Assembly: GCF_000021945.1 (NCBI RefSeq)
Contig: NC_011831.1
Span: 1,935,353-1,999,352, forward strand
Direction of reading: 5' to 3'
Length of the DNA stretch: 64,000 nucleotides
Source: Chloroflexus aggregans DSM 9485
GTDB taxonomy: Bacteria > Chloroflexota > Chloroflexia > Chloroflexales > Chloroflexaceae
Shown: positions 27,388-35,564 of the stretch, piece by piece
Numbering within the stretch: position 1 is the stretch's first letter
Layout of the letters: every line of letters begins with the position of its first letter
Program-made: the position numbers and the translations under genes
Notes under the pieces: model-generated
Told to the model about the DNA's origin: nothing
What the model saw: only the letters and a program-made list of their open reading frames with translations
Database searches by the model: none

Positions 27388-27885
27388 CTAACGATAGTTT
27401 GTCATTTGCAACGGCACCGGAATTTCACTCTCCCGTTCACGCAAAAAGGCAATCACCGCTTGCAACTCATCACGACTCTTGCCTGTCACCCGTAACGCAT
27501 CACCCTGAATCCGCGGCTGAACCTTAGGGAAGCGATCGCGGATCATTTTGGCAATCTTTTTCGCCAGTTCACTATCAATGCCGCGCCGCAACGTCACCAC
27601 CTGCCGCACACGGCCACCGCTGGCATCGGTCGGCTTACCATAATCGAAAATTTTGAGCGAGAGTTTTCGGCGTAGGGCTTTGGTCTCGAGCACATCACGT
27701 ACACTGCGCAATGCCATCTCGCTATCGGCTTCGATAATCAATTCTGTTTTGCTTAAGGTCAGCGTCACACCGGCATCTTTGAGATCGTAGCGCGTCTGCA
27801 CCTCGCGCAACGTCTGATCAACTGCATTTACCAACTCTTGCTGATCAAAATCCGAGACAATATCAAAGCTATTTTCACCTGGCAT
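27388..27885 (-). CDS. YajQ-family nucleotide-binding protein
   Basis: 165 aa. It begins with the family's NSFDIVSDFDQQELVNAVDQ and has the YDLKDAG and RQVVTLRRGIDSELAKKI segments. Members bind cyclic di-GMP in some proteobacteria and bind nucleotides or RNA elsewhere; the role in Chloroflexota is not known. Strong AAAGGAG ribosome site. It lies 11 bp after the RodZ-like gene, in an operon with it. Confidence 0.92.
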   Translation of the reverse strand: MPGENSFDIVSDFDQQELVNAVDQTLREVQTRYDLKDAGVTLTLSKTELIIEADSEMALRSVRDVLETKALRRKLSLKIFDYGKPTDASGGRVRQVVTLRRGIDSELAKKIAKMIRDRFPKVQPRIQGDALRVTGKSRDELQAVIAFLRERESEIPVPLQMTNYR

Positions 27886-27896
27886 ACACTACTCCT

Positions 27897-28709
27897 TTAA
27901 TTTGGCGGCCACGACCAATTCACCGGTTGACCGGGCACAGTTCCAAGTGGTCCTTGCTGCAAACCGTTCACCGTCACCTCTACATCGGTCGGATTGCCGG
28001 CGCGAATAAAGACGCGCCGTTGCGCCGTAAAAACACGTTGCTCACCGGCACGCATAATCGCTTCAAACACCGTATTGCCGTCAGTTTGGACCCGGACCCA
28101 CGAGGCTTCATTCCCGCGCACATTCGGTACCCGTACCTCGATCACGATCGGTGCAATTGGTGTTGGGCTTGGTTCTGGCGTTGTTACCACAACAGGTGTC
28201 GGCGCGAGTGGAGACGACGTTGGTGTAGGCGGGGCGATAACACCGGTCGGCAATAGGCTTGGTGTTGGGAGGGGTGATGGTGGTACAATGGTTGGCGAGG
28301 GCGCAACGCCGGCAGAAGGCGTAGCACGTTCGCCGATTCGGCCTAACGCACTTAACCCGACGTAAGCCAAACCGACAAGAACCAAGGTGATAAAGAAGAT
28401 GGCAAAAAAACTCGGCAAAACGTACATACGGGTGCGTGGGGGATTTGTGGCCGGTACAACTCGAATCTTATCGGTCGCCCCACGTTCACGCCGGTAGAGA
28501 TCGATCATTTCATCGGGAGGTAAACCGAGGTATTGCGCGTAGTTACGAATAAATCCGCGAGCAACGACATCACTTGGTAACCGCTCAAATGCCCCCTCTT
28601 CTAGGGCCTGCAACGATTGTAACAGAATACGTGTCTCAGCCGCAGCCTGCGCTAGTGAAATACCATTTGCTTCTCGCGCCCGCCGGAGACGCGCACCTAA
28701 CTCACTCAT
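27897..28709 (-). CDS. RodZ-like cell-shape protein (HTH, membrane helix, RodZ_C)
   Basis: 270 aa. Residues 1-75 form an HTH_25/Xre-like domain (MSELGARLRRAREANGISL ... LEEGAFERLPSDVVARGFIRNY). A membrane helix is at ~96-120, a Pro/Thr/Ser-rich linker follows, and a C-terminal beta domain (DUF4115-like) runs from ~190. RodZ links MreB to the elongation machinery in rods. The ATG at 28709 is chosen because GGAAGG is just upstream and it gives the standard N-terminus. Confidence 0.88.
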   Translation of the reverse strand: MSELGARLRRAREANGISLAQAAAETRILLQSLQALEEGAFERLPSDVVARGFIRNYAQYLGLPPDEMIDLYRRERGATDKIRVVPATNPPRTRMYVLPSFFAIFFITLVLVGLAYVGLSALGRIGERATPSAGVAPSPTIVPPSPLPTPSLLPTGVIAPPTPTSSPLAPTPVVVTTPEPSPTPIAPIVIEVRVPNVRGNEASWVRVQTDGNTVFEAIMRAGEQRVFTAQRRVFIRAGNPTDVEVTVNGLQQGPLGTVPGQPVNWSWPPN

Positions 28710-28799
28710 AACGCAACCTTCCACTCCCTCTGTAGCGTTACCACCCTCCCTATGGTAGTATCAGAAATCTTTAATGATAGATGCCTAACATCCCAATAC

Positions 28800-28805
28800 A
28801 GTATA
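28800..28805 (-). promoter_or_regulatory. Extended -10 promoter of the RodZ-yajQ operon
   Basis: TGGTATACT on the minus strand, ~90 bp upstream of the RodZ-like start. Confidence 0.45.
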
Positions 28806-28940
28806 CCACACCCCTCATCGGCACTCACAATTAGCCGAGATTGGGTGAAACGAAAGAGGGTTCACGTTCGTATTATTTGCGAAATATTATCGGTCATCGT
28901 ACTCCCCGTCCCACCATAACACCCAGAAAGGACGGCCACA

Positions 28941-29129
28941 ATGATGAGCGCTATGGTAATTATTGCAATCGTGATTGCCGGGTTGATCATCGTCGCTCTT
29001 ATCGGATCAGGCATCTTCTGGTTCCTTGTCCAAATCGGTGTCATCGTGCAAAAAGCTGTTGAGCCGCCGACCAAAGACTTCGGCAGCTACTCACTCGATC
29101 AAGGTCGTGATGTAGATGAACGTCGGTAG
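28941..29129 (+). CDS. Small single-span membrane protein
   Basis: 62 aa: a hydrophobic segment of ~25 residues (positions 5-38, Ile/Val/Gly-rich) followed by a charged tail ending in ...GRDVDERR. AAAGGA ribosome site 8 nt before the ATG. No family recognised. It is followed 11 bp later by another tiny membrane-protein gene, so the two probably work together. Confidence 0.7.
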   Translation: MMSAMVIIAIVIAGLIIVALIGSGIFWFLVQIGVIVQKAVEPPTKDFGSYSLDQGRDVDERR

Positions 29130-29140
29130 TGAGGATACCT

Positions 29141-29305
29141 GTGCTGAGCAAGCGTGAACGTGAAGCAATCATTGTGGGGAGTGCGGTTGGCGTAACCGCT
29201 TTCGTCATCAGCGTAATATTGGTTGGCCAACCGCTCTGGATCAATCTACTGGTCGTGGTCGTAGTTGGGAGCGCCTTGTGTGGTCTTGCAACGCTCTTCG
29301 ATTAG
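29141..29305 (+). CDS. Tiny two-span membrane protein (GTG start)
   Basis: 54 aa, starting GTG at 29141 with a GAGG ribosome site 6 nt upstream. A charged N-terminus (LSKREREA) is followed by two hydrophobic stretches, about residues 10-28 and 33-52, joined by a GQPLW turn. Its stop directly abuts the stop of the convergent amidohydrolase gene. No family recognised. Codon use and the ribosome site make it credible in spite of its size. Confidence 0.6.
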   Translation: MLSKREREAIIVGSAVGVTAFVISVILVGQPLWINLLVVVVVGSALCGLATLFD

Positions 29306-30643
29306 CTACGCATCGGTTCTGGCTTCAGGATACACTGCTATCCGCTTATCGAGCTGATACTGCGTGAGGCGCTCTATCCGTGCAACCACCTCACGCAGCA
29401 CTCGCGGCTTATCGATGGTGAGCAAAACGCGATCACGCATCAAGACGCGACCATCCACAATCACGGTACGCACATCGGCGGGCTGACTACTGTAGAGGAG
29501 CGCTGCCGCCGGATCGTGTACCGGCTGGGTATGCGCGGTAGCATACTGTATCAAAGCTAGATCGGCACGCGCACCGGGTTGTAAAACACCAATCCCTTCC
29601 CAGTGCAAAGCCTGCGCACCGGCAACAGTCGCCAACTCGAGCACCGTTCCAATCGGCATAACTCGGGCATCGCCGGTGCGCAGTTTTTCGAGCAGTGCGA
29701 GTAACCGCGCCGATTCGAGCACATCGTAGGTATTGTTACTCGCCGCCCCATCACTCCCCAAGGCAACCGTTACCCCTGCTGCCCGCATGGTTGTCACCGG
29801 TGCAACACCGATCCCCAGCTTCATCTCGGTCTTCGGCGTGACCGCAACCGCCACCCCATGCGTCGCAAGGACGGCAATATCTTCTGGTGAGACATGAGCA
29901 ACGTGGGCAGCCAGGGCCGGCCCGGCAAACAATCCCGCATCATACGCTACCATCACCGGCGAACGACCATAGGTCGCGATACTCTGTGACACTTGACCGG
30001 CCGTCTCGGCTAAATGAATGTGAATTCCTACTCCCAGTTCACGCGCGGTTCGCGCGATACGGCTCAAGAACGAAGGAGTACAGGTATAAGGCGAGTGTGG
30101 TCCCATCCAAACCCGAATGCGATCACCGGCAGTACCATGCCACTGCTCGGTAAATCGGCGTGCGCTGTTAAGCTGGGTATCCTCATCGGCGCCGGAAAAG
30201 AGCGTCCACGCCAACAATGCACGCATTCCCGATTCCTGCACCGCCTGAGCGATAGCATCCGTCGCAAAATAGTGATCGGCGACGCATGTCACCCCGGCTT
30301 CGATCATCTCGGCCAGACCGAGTAACGTACCCCAATACACATCTTCCGGGGTCAGATTCGTTTCGAGTGGCCAGATAAAGCGGTTAAACCACTCTTCAAT
30401 CGGTACATCTTCAGCTACCCCCCGAAAGAGGCTCATTGCGGTATGGGCATGGCTATTGATCAGACCGGGGATGGCTAGATGCCCCTCACCGTCAATCACC
30501 TCACGGGCGAGGCCGGGACTAATCGCCGGAGCGATTGCGCTAATGCGTCGATCGGTGATGGCAAGGTCGTGGCGAGGCAGAATGGTAGGAGCGCCATTGG
30601 CGATCTGGAGAACATCAACGTGCTGAATGAGAAGATCGTACAT
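29306..30643 (-). CDS. MtaD/TrzA-type amidohydrolase (5'-methylthioadenosine/S-adenosylhomocysteine deaminase-like)
   Basis: 445 aa metal-dependent deaminase. NSHAHTAMSLFRG (HxH metal ligands), HIHLAET (third His), HVAHVSPEDIAVL (fourth His region) and GSDGAASNN (metal Asp) match the MtaD/SsnA group, which deaminates MTA, SAH or related adenosine compounds. The exact substrate is inferred. It has a good two-box promoter and diverges from the unknown gene at 30831. Confidence 0.88.
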   Translation of the reverse strand: MYDLLIQHVDVLQIANGAPTILPRHDLAITDRRISAIAPAISPGLAREVIDGEGHLAIPGLINSHAHTAMSLFRGVAEDVPIEEWFNRFIWPLETNLTPEDVYWGTLLGLAEMIEAGVTCVADHYFATDAIAQAVQESGMRALLAWTLFSGADEDTQLNSARRFTEQWHGTAGDRIRVWMGPHSPYTCTPSFLSRIARTARELGVGIHIHLAETAGQVSQSIATYGRSPVMVAYDAGLFAGPALAAHVAHVSPEDIAVLATHGVAVAVTPKTEMKLGIGVAPVTTMRAAGVTVALGSDGAASNNTYDVLESARLLALLEKLRTGDARVMPIGTVLELATVAGAQALHWEGIGVLQPGARADLALIQYATAHTQPVHDPAAALLYSSQPADVRTVIVDGRVLMRDRVLLTIDKPRVLREVVARIERLTQYQLDKRIAVYPEARTDA

Positions 30644-30680
30644 AGCGTGCCATTTCTTGCATCAGCGTGGGCCTAGAGTT

Positions 30681-30709
30681 ATTGTAGCCGGAAAGCAGTA
30701 TCTTGACAA
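30681..30709 (-). promoter_or_regulatory. Two-box promoter of the amidohydrolase
   Basis: Minus strand TTGTCA, 17-bp spacer, TACAAT: a close match to the housekeeping consensus, 38 bp upstream of the start codon. Confidence 0.65.
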
Positions 30710-30721
30710 ATCGACCAAAGC

Positions 30722-30750
30722 TTGCCAAAATTGAACATATGTGCTATAGT
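30722..30750 (+). promoter_or_regulatory. Two-box promoter of the gene at 30831
   Basis: TTGCCA, 17-bp spacer, TATAGT, with an added TGC extension. It is arranged back to back with the amidohydrolase promoter. Confidence 0.65.
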
Positions 30751-30830
30751 TAGTCCAGCGCCGGCACTGCACCAATAGACAGGCATCGGGCGCAATGGGA
30801 CGAGAGAGTACGGAGAATTGGAGGATCATC

Positions 30831-31490
30831 ATGCCGGCCAAAACCACCCCGCCCAGTGAACGCAGCGTCACTCGCACCTATCGCACCGCCATTAAACTCG
30901 GTGACGATTTCATCACCATTGAAGAGACGATTACGCTTCCACTCGACGCAAGTCCCGAAGACGTACAGCGAGCTGTGGACCTCGGCTGGCGTATTTTCCA
31001 GCAGCAACGCGAAGCCGTCGAGCAGCAGATTGCCCAGATTCGCGAGCACCATCCAACTTCGACGCCGATAACCGTGCGCGATCCAGATGCACCTGCCAGC
31101 GAACGGCAACGTAACTTCATTGCCTCTTTACAACAAACGCTCGGCTGGTCGAATGAACAATTAGCCGCATTTGCCCATCAGCTCGGCTACGATTTAGTAT
31201 CGCTCAGCAAAGGCCAAGCCTCAGCTTTTATTGATGAGCTACGTCGCCAACAAGAAGAACAGCAGCGACTGACTGTAGCCGAAGAGCGCGCCCGTTATGC
31301 CCACCAGCCGATCAACGATCGGCAACGCAACGCTATCACCAACCTCGCCCGTGAACTCGCCCTTGATACCAATGCCGAAATCCAACGCCGGTTCAACGCT
31401 TCGCTCGACCAATTAACTAACGAACAGGCGGCAATCCTGATCAATGAATGGCAAGCTATGCAACGCGCTTCCCGTGATACTCGGCGCTGA
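30831..31490 (+). CDS. Unknown protein with a duplicated helical domain
   Basis: 219 aa from the ATG at 30831 (GGAGG site 6 nt upstream). N-terminal ~1-72: a short beta segment (RTYRTAIKLGDDFITIEETITL), then a helix. Two internal repeats follow, at ~88-141 (ASERQRNFIASLQQTLGWS ... LVSLSKGQASAFIDELR) and ~160-212 (INDRQRNAITNLARELALD ... LDQLTNEQAAILINEWQ). Both share the pattern xRQRNxIxxL ... L(S/T)xxQAxxxIxE. Similar helical modules occur at the C-termini of phage-type recombination or ssDNA-annealing proteins, but I cannot assign a function. Soluble, highly charged, with its own promoter. Confidence 0.75.
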   Translation: MPAKTTPPSERSVTRTYRTAIKLGDDFITIEETITLPLDASPEDVQRAVDLGWRIFQQQREAVEQQIAQIREHHPTSTPITVRDPDAPASERQRNFIASLQQTLGWSNEQLAAFAHQLGYDLVSLSKGQASAFIDELRRQQEEQQRLTVAEERARYAHQPINDRQRNAITNLARELALDTNAEIQRRFNASLDQLTNEQAAILINEWQAMQRASRDTRR

Positions 31491-31656
31491 TCAACGGTCT
31501 GACGCAAACATACATGTGATGAAAACTATCGTGCCCCGTCTTGCACAGGGTGGTCGGGGCGACCCGCTGGGTCAACCTATCCCCGAACACCCCACCAGCC
31601 GCCGAACACCGTCGCTCCCCACGCTCGGCCCGTGCATCTCTGCACGATCCGCTACC

Positions 31657-31685
31657 TTGACATCACTTCCACATCGCGTTAGACT
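31657..31685 (+). promoter_or_regulatory. Consensus -35/-10 promoter of vanW
   Basis: TTGACA, 17-bp spacer, TAGACT. The -10 ends only 9 bp before the ATG at 31695, so transcription should begin almost at that codon. Confidence 0.6.
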
Positions 31686-31694
31686 GAAGCTACA

Positions 31695-33566
31695 ATGAGC
31701 GCTCACCGCATTGCAATGCCTTACGAGACTGCAATGGATCAGCCGTTGCCGACCAGAATAGTACCTACCCGCCGGACGTGGATGTGGCGCATCCTTGAGT
31801 GGCTACTGGTACTGTGTACATTGGCCGGGCTGGTTGCTGTCATTGGCTATGGCATGCTCCTGTTCGGCAATCAAGTATTTGCCGAACGCATCTATCCCAA
31901 CATTAGCGTGCGCGGGTTACCAATTGGTGGTATGACACGGGCGGAAGCACGCACGGCCCTCCAACGTCGCTACGCCGATTTCTTAGCCGCGCCGGTAACG
32001 CTCAGCTTCGATGGGCAACTCTGGCGACCGGCAGCCGAAGACCTTGGCCTCAGTTTGGCCATTGATGAGGCACTCGACACTGCTTTTGCACTCGGTCATC
32101 AGCCCGATTGGGAAGCTAATCTCCGTCTCGCTGCAGCAACGTGGCAACACGGGATTGATTTGCCTTTGCACCTGCAATTTGATCAGCGCGTAGCCCAGAT
32201 CACGCTGCGTGCTATCGCTGCCGAAATCGATCGAGCACCTATCGATGCCAGTGTCGAGCTGCGCAACAATATTATCATTGTCGGTACTGAACAGTGGGGT
32301 CGCCAAACCCTTATCGATGAAACTATCGCCGATATTGCCGCCGCCGTACAGAGTCTCCAGCCCCAAGAAGTACCGATTCGTACCAGACAGCTCGAACCAC
32401 GAGTACGCGACACCGATCTTGCACCAACGGTCACCGAGCTTCGTCTCCTACTTAGTGGCCCGATTTGGCTAGAGGGACGTGGCGGTCAATGCCCAAACGG
32501 ATGCCGTTGGGAATGGCCTGTCACCCAGATCGCGACGTGGATCAAACTACGCAATCTGACGGCCGTCGATGGCCGCCCGGCAGTGGCCGTTATGGTGGAC
32601 CAAACGGCGATCCGCGCAGCACTCACTCCTATCGCTACGGCTCTGCGGGAAGAAGGTGGCCTACCGCGAGTTGACTGGAATAACGGAAATCCACGTATTC
32701 GCACCCCCGGCACACCCGGCCGTGGCCTTGCCGTCGAAGAAGCGCTGGCCCGCATTAATGGCGCCCTCTACGGCAACGAACGCACTATCCTCCTCCCCAT
32801 GCGCGAATTGCCACCACCGGTAAACCCTGATAACCTTGCTGCACTCGGTTTGAGCGAACCGGTCGGGATCGGGATCAGTTCGTTCCGTGCCTCTGCTGAA
32901 TATCGGATCACCAACATTCTGGCCGGCGCTCGGCAGATGGATGGTGTCCTGATTCCACCCGGTGCCACCTTTTCGTTTAATACGACGCTTGGTCCGGTGA
33001 CCCCCGAACGTGGCTTTGTAGAAGGTTTGGCGATCGTTGACAATCGCACCCAGAAAGAGTGGGGTGGTGGCCTTTGCCAGGTAAGTACTACCGTTTTTCG
33101 CGCTGCATTCTTCGCCGGTTTACCGATCAGCGAGCGTCACGCCCACTCATTCCGCATCAGTTGGTATGAAGAACTTGGTGAACCACCCGGTCTCGACGCG
33201 GCAATCTTCACCGGTGTGCATGATCTGCGCTTCGTGAATGATACTGGCGGCTGGCTTCTCCTCACCAGCAAGGTCGATCTGCGTCGCCAACAATTAACGA
33301 TGATCTTGTACGGGCCGCCGAGTAACCGCCGGGTTGAATACTCGTACCGTATTCTTGAGCGCACACCAGCTCCTACTCAACCATTGTATATCGACGATCC
33401 TTCCCTCCCATCTGGCGTTATCCGCCAAACCGACACAGCCCGCGGTGGTCTGCGGGTCGAGATCTATCGGACGGTGTACACCAATGGCGAAGTCAGCCTA
33501 CGAGACACCATCCCGACCACCTTCCAGCCGTGGCCTAACATCTTTGTGCGTGGTACCGGTCGGTAA
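31695..33566 (+). CDS. VanW family protein with peptidoglycan-binding-like domains
   Basis: 623 aa. Short cytoplasmic N-terminus, membrane helix at ~33-56, then an extracytoplasmic part with PF12229-like regions (YPNISVRGLPIGGMTRAEARTALQ) and a VanW domain (~385-540: ILAGARQMDGVLIPPGATFSFN, GYVEGLAI-like VEGLAIVD, GGGLCQVSTTVF). A Cys pair in GGQCPNGCRWE may form a disulfide. VanW domains are common in cell-wall-related proteins; biochemical function is unknown. Start is uncertain: 31695 would be nearly leaderless given the promoter; ATGs at 31716 and 31734 are alternatives. Confidence 0.88.
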   Translation: MSAHRIAMPYETAMDQPLPTRIVPTRRTWMWRILEWLLVLCTLAGLVAVIGYGMLLFGNQVFAERIYPNISVRGLPIGGMTRAEARTALQRRYADFLAAPVTLSFDGQLWRPAAEDLGLSLAIDEALDTAFALGHQPDWEANLRLAAATWQHGIDLPLHLQFDQRVAQITLRAIAAEIDRAPIDASVELRNNIIIVGTEQWGRQTLIDETIADIAAAVQSLQPQEVPIRTRQLEPRVRDTDLAPTVTELRLLLSGPIWLEGRGGQCPNGCRWEWPVTQIATWIKLRNLTAVDGRPAVAVMVDQTAIRAALTPIATALREEGGLPRVDWNNGNPRIRTPGTPGRGLAVEEALARINGALYGNERTILLPMRELPPPVNPDNLAALGLSEPVGIGISSFRASAEYRITNILAGARQMDGVLIPPGATFSFNTTLGPVTPERGFVEGLAIVDNRTQKEWGGGLCQVSTTVFRAAFFAGLPISERHAHSFRISWYEELGEPPGLDAAIFTGVHDLRFVNDTGGWLLLTSKVDLRRQQLTMILYGPPSNRRVEYSYRILERTPAPTQPLYIDDPSLPSGVIRQTDTARGGLRVEIYRTVYTNGEVSLRDTIPTTFQPWPNIFVRGTGR

Positions 33567-33619
33567 AACTCACCTGTCGCCTAACATTCTGACTACGCCG
33601 CTAGATCGTCAAACTCTGC

Positions 33620-33625
33620 TATACT
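33620..33625 (+). promoter_or_regulatory. Extended -10 promoter of the CBS gene
   Basis: TGCTATACT. A short dyad, AGTTGC-4 nt-GCAACT (33633-33648), covers the expected transcription start and could be an operator or a 5' stem. Confidence 0.45.
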
Positions 33626-33693
33626 AAGACAGAGTTGCCTGTGCAACTAATCTCGTGAATACTATCACGAACAATAATGAAAGGTGTAGGGGA

Positions 33694-34161
33694 ATGAAAG
33701 CGCGCGAGATCATGACCCGTGATGTGATCTGCATCGCCGATGATGCCTCTATTGAAGATGCCGCTCGCCTGATGGCACGCAACCGAATCAGCGGCCTACC
33801 GGTGATCAACAGCCATGGCATGCTCATCGGTCTCGTCACCGAACACGATCTGATCGCGAAAGAAGGGCGCACGGTGAAAGAAATTATGACCCGTAGCGTC
33901 ATTAGCGTCAGTGCCGATACCGAGGTGGAACAAATCCAACACCTGCTCACCAACCAACGTATCCGGCGAGTACCGGTCGTGGAAAACGGCAAAGTTATCG
34001 GTATTGTCAGCCGGTCTGATCTAGTTCGCCAGATCGCAATGCGTTGGGTTTGCGGGGTCTGTGGTGAGATCGTCCGCTCACTCGACGCACCCAAACACTG
34101 CCCACGTTGTGGCGCTGATGCTAACGCTTTTACGCACGAAGTCGTGCCACCGGGGATGTAA
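33694..34161 (+). CDS. CBS-pair protein with C-terminal zinc ribbon
   Basis: 155 aa. Two CBS motifs (~1-55 and ~60-112; each begins with an IMTRDVI/IMTRSVI segment) bind adenine nucleotides or SAM. A rubredoxin-like C-terminal ribbon, C120-x2-C123 ... C136-x2-C139, should bind zinc or iron. No enzyme domain, so it probably acts as a regulatory module on a partner. The ATG at 33694 has an AGGTGTAGGGG site; the upstream frame lacks one. Confidence 0.88.
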   Translation: MKAREIMTRDVICIADDASIEDAARLMARNRISGLPVINSHGMLIGLVTEHDLIAKEGRTVKEIMTRSVISVSADTEVEQIQHLLTNQRIRRVPVVENGKVIGIVSRSDLVRQIAMRWVCGVCGEIVRSLDAPKHCPRCGADANAFTHEVVPPGM

Positions 34162-34383
34162 AGAGAAAGCAGGAGAAGGGGAATACGAAGCACGTGATCG
34201 GTGACGCGCCATGGGAGGAGAGCGCAGCACCTCACACGAAGAGAGTAAGATTAAACAAGCAATGAGAGGAGCGGGAGACATCACTCGATCGCACTGACAC
34301 CCGTAACTCTATCCCTTTACCTCTCTTCTCACATCTTGTTTTCTTCTTACTCCGTCCCCTTCACCATGCACGTGACTGCATAT

Positions 34384-34417
34384 TGGGCACGCATCAGCAC
34401 CTCTGGGAACGTGCCCA
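34384..34417 (+). other. Leader hairpin upstream of pdhA
   Basis: TGGGCACG / CGTGCCCA arms separated by 18 nt, ending ~10 nt before the AAAGGAG ribosome site of pdhA. It could affect mRNA stability or translation. The rest of 34162-34383 holds nothing I can assign. Confidence 0.35.
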
Positions 34418-34439
34418 GCATCTGAAAGGAGACCCACTT

Positions 34440-35507
34440 ATGACCAATGTAGCCGAAACGGCTCAGCCTCTGCTCGAGCGCGCAACCGCCGATGAGCTAA
34501 AGCATTACTACTACCAAATGCTACTCATCAGACGATTTGAAGAGCGCGCCGGTGAAATGTACGTCAAAGCCAAAATTGGCGGATACTGCCACCTCAATCT
34601 TGGTGAAGAGGCCACCATTGTCGGCCTCATGGCTGCCCTCACTCCAGACGACTACATTTTTACTAATTATCGCGAACACGGTTACATTATTGCCCGCGGT
34701 GTCCCTCCCCGTCCGGTCATGGCCGAACTGTTTGGTAAAGAGACCGGTGTCTCCGGTGGACGCGGCGGGTCGATGCACTTATTTGACCGCAAGACCAACT
34801 TTATGGGTGGGTATGCGATCGTTGGTGGTCAAATCCCACTCGCCGTCGGTGCGGCCTATGCGTTGCGCTATCAGGGCAAACCCGGTGTGGTCGTCGCGCA
34901 AATGGGTGACGGAACAACCAACATTGGTGCCTTCTACGAGTCGCTCAATCTGGCGAAATTGTGGAAGTGCCCGGTTCTCTTCTTTATCGTCAATAACGGC
35001 TACGGTATGGGCACCTCTGTTGAAGCCGGTTCATCGGAACCAGACTTATGGAAGAAGGGCGCATCGTTCCGCGTGTATGGCGAGCGTGTCGACGGCACCG
35101 ACGTCCTTGCCGTGCGCGATGTTGTGCGTCGTTTACGTGCCCGCGCCGAGGCCGAAGGTGAACCGGCCATTATCGATGCGGTTAGCTTCCGTTTCCGCGG
35201 TCACTCGGTGATCGACGCCGACCGTTATCGCGATCCTGAAGTTGTACGCCGTGGACGTGAGCTGTACGATCCGATCCGCAAATTCGCGGCACTCCTGCTC
35301 GATCATGGGGTCATCGACGATGAATGGCTGAAGAGCATGACCGAACGGGTAGAGCGTGAAGTGCAAGAAGCCATCGATTTCGCGAACAATAGCCCCGATC
35401 CTAAGTTCGAGGATCTCTACAAGTATATGTATGCAACGCCGGTACCCAATACGCCAACCGCCGAGGATGCGATTCGCGCGGTCAAAATTAACCTCGGTGA
35501 GTTTTAA
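34440..35507 (+). CDS. pdhA: Pyruvate dehydrogenase E1 component, alpha subunit
   Basis: 355 aa. Thiamin-diphosphate-binding motif MGDGTTNIGAFYESLN in the middle, preceded by GGSMHLF and followed by NNGYGMGT. The YRGHSVIDADRYRD-like segment (FRFRGHS ... YRDPEV) carries the phosphorylation-loop region of E1alpha, without known kinase here. It decarboxylates pyruvate with E1beta. Start at 34440 has AAAGGAG 8 nt upstream. First gene of pdhABC; no E3 (lpd) follows. Confidence 0.93.
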   Translation: MTNVAETAQPLLERATADELKHYYYQMLLIRRFEERAGEMYVKAKIGGYCHLNLGEEATIVGLMAALTPDDYIFTNYREHGYIIARGVPPRPVMAELFGKETGVSGGRGGSMHLFDRKTNFMGGYAIVGGQIPLAVGAAYALRYQGKPGVVVAQMGDGTTNIGAFYESLNLAKLWKCPVLFFIVNNGYGMGTSVEAGSSEPDLWKKGASFRVYGERVDGTDVLAVRDVVRRLRARAEAEGEPAIIDAVSFRFRGHSVIDADRYRDPEVVRRGRELYDPIRKFAALLLDHGVIDDEWLKSMTERVEREVQEAIDFANNSPDPKFEDLYKYMYATPVPNTPTAEDAIRAVKINLGEF

Positions 35508-35564
35508 CGGTCGGTTCGGCATTAGTACGAAATCAAGGATGTCTGAAAGCATAACGAGGTTGCT

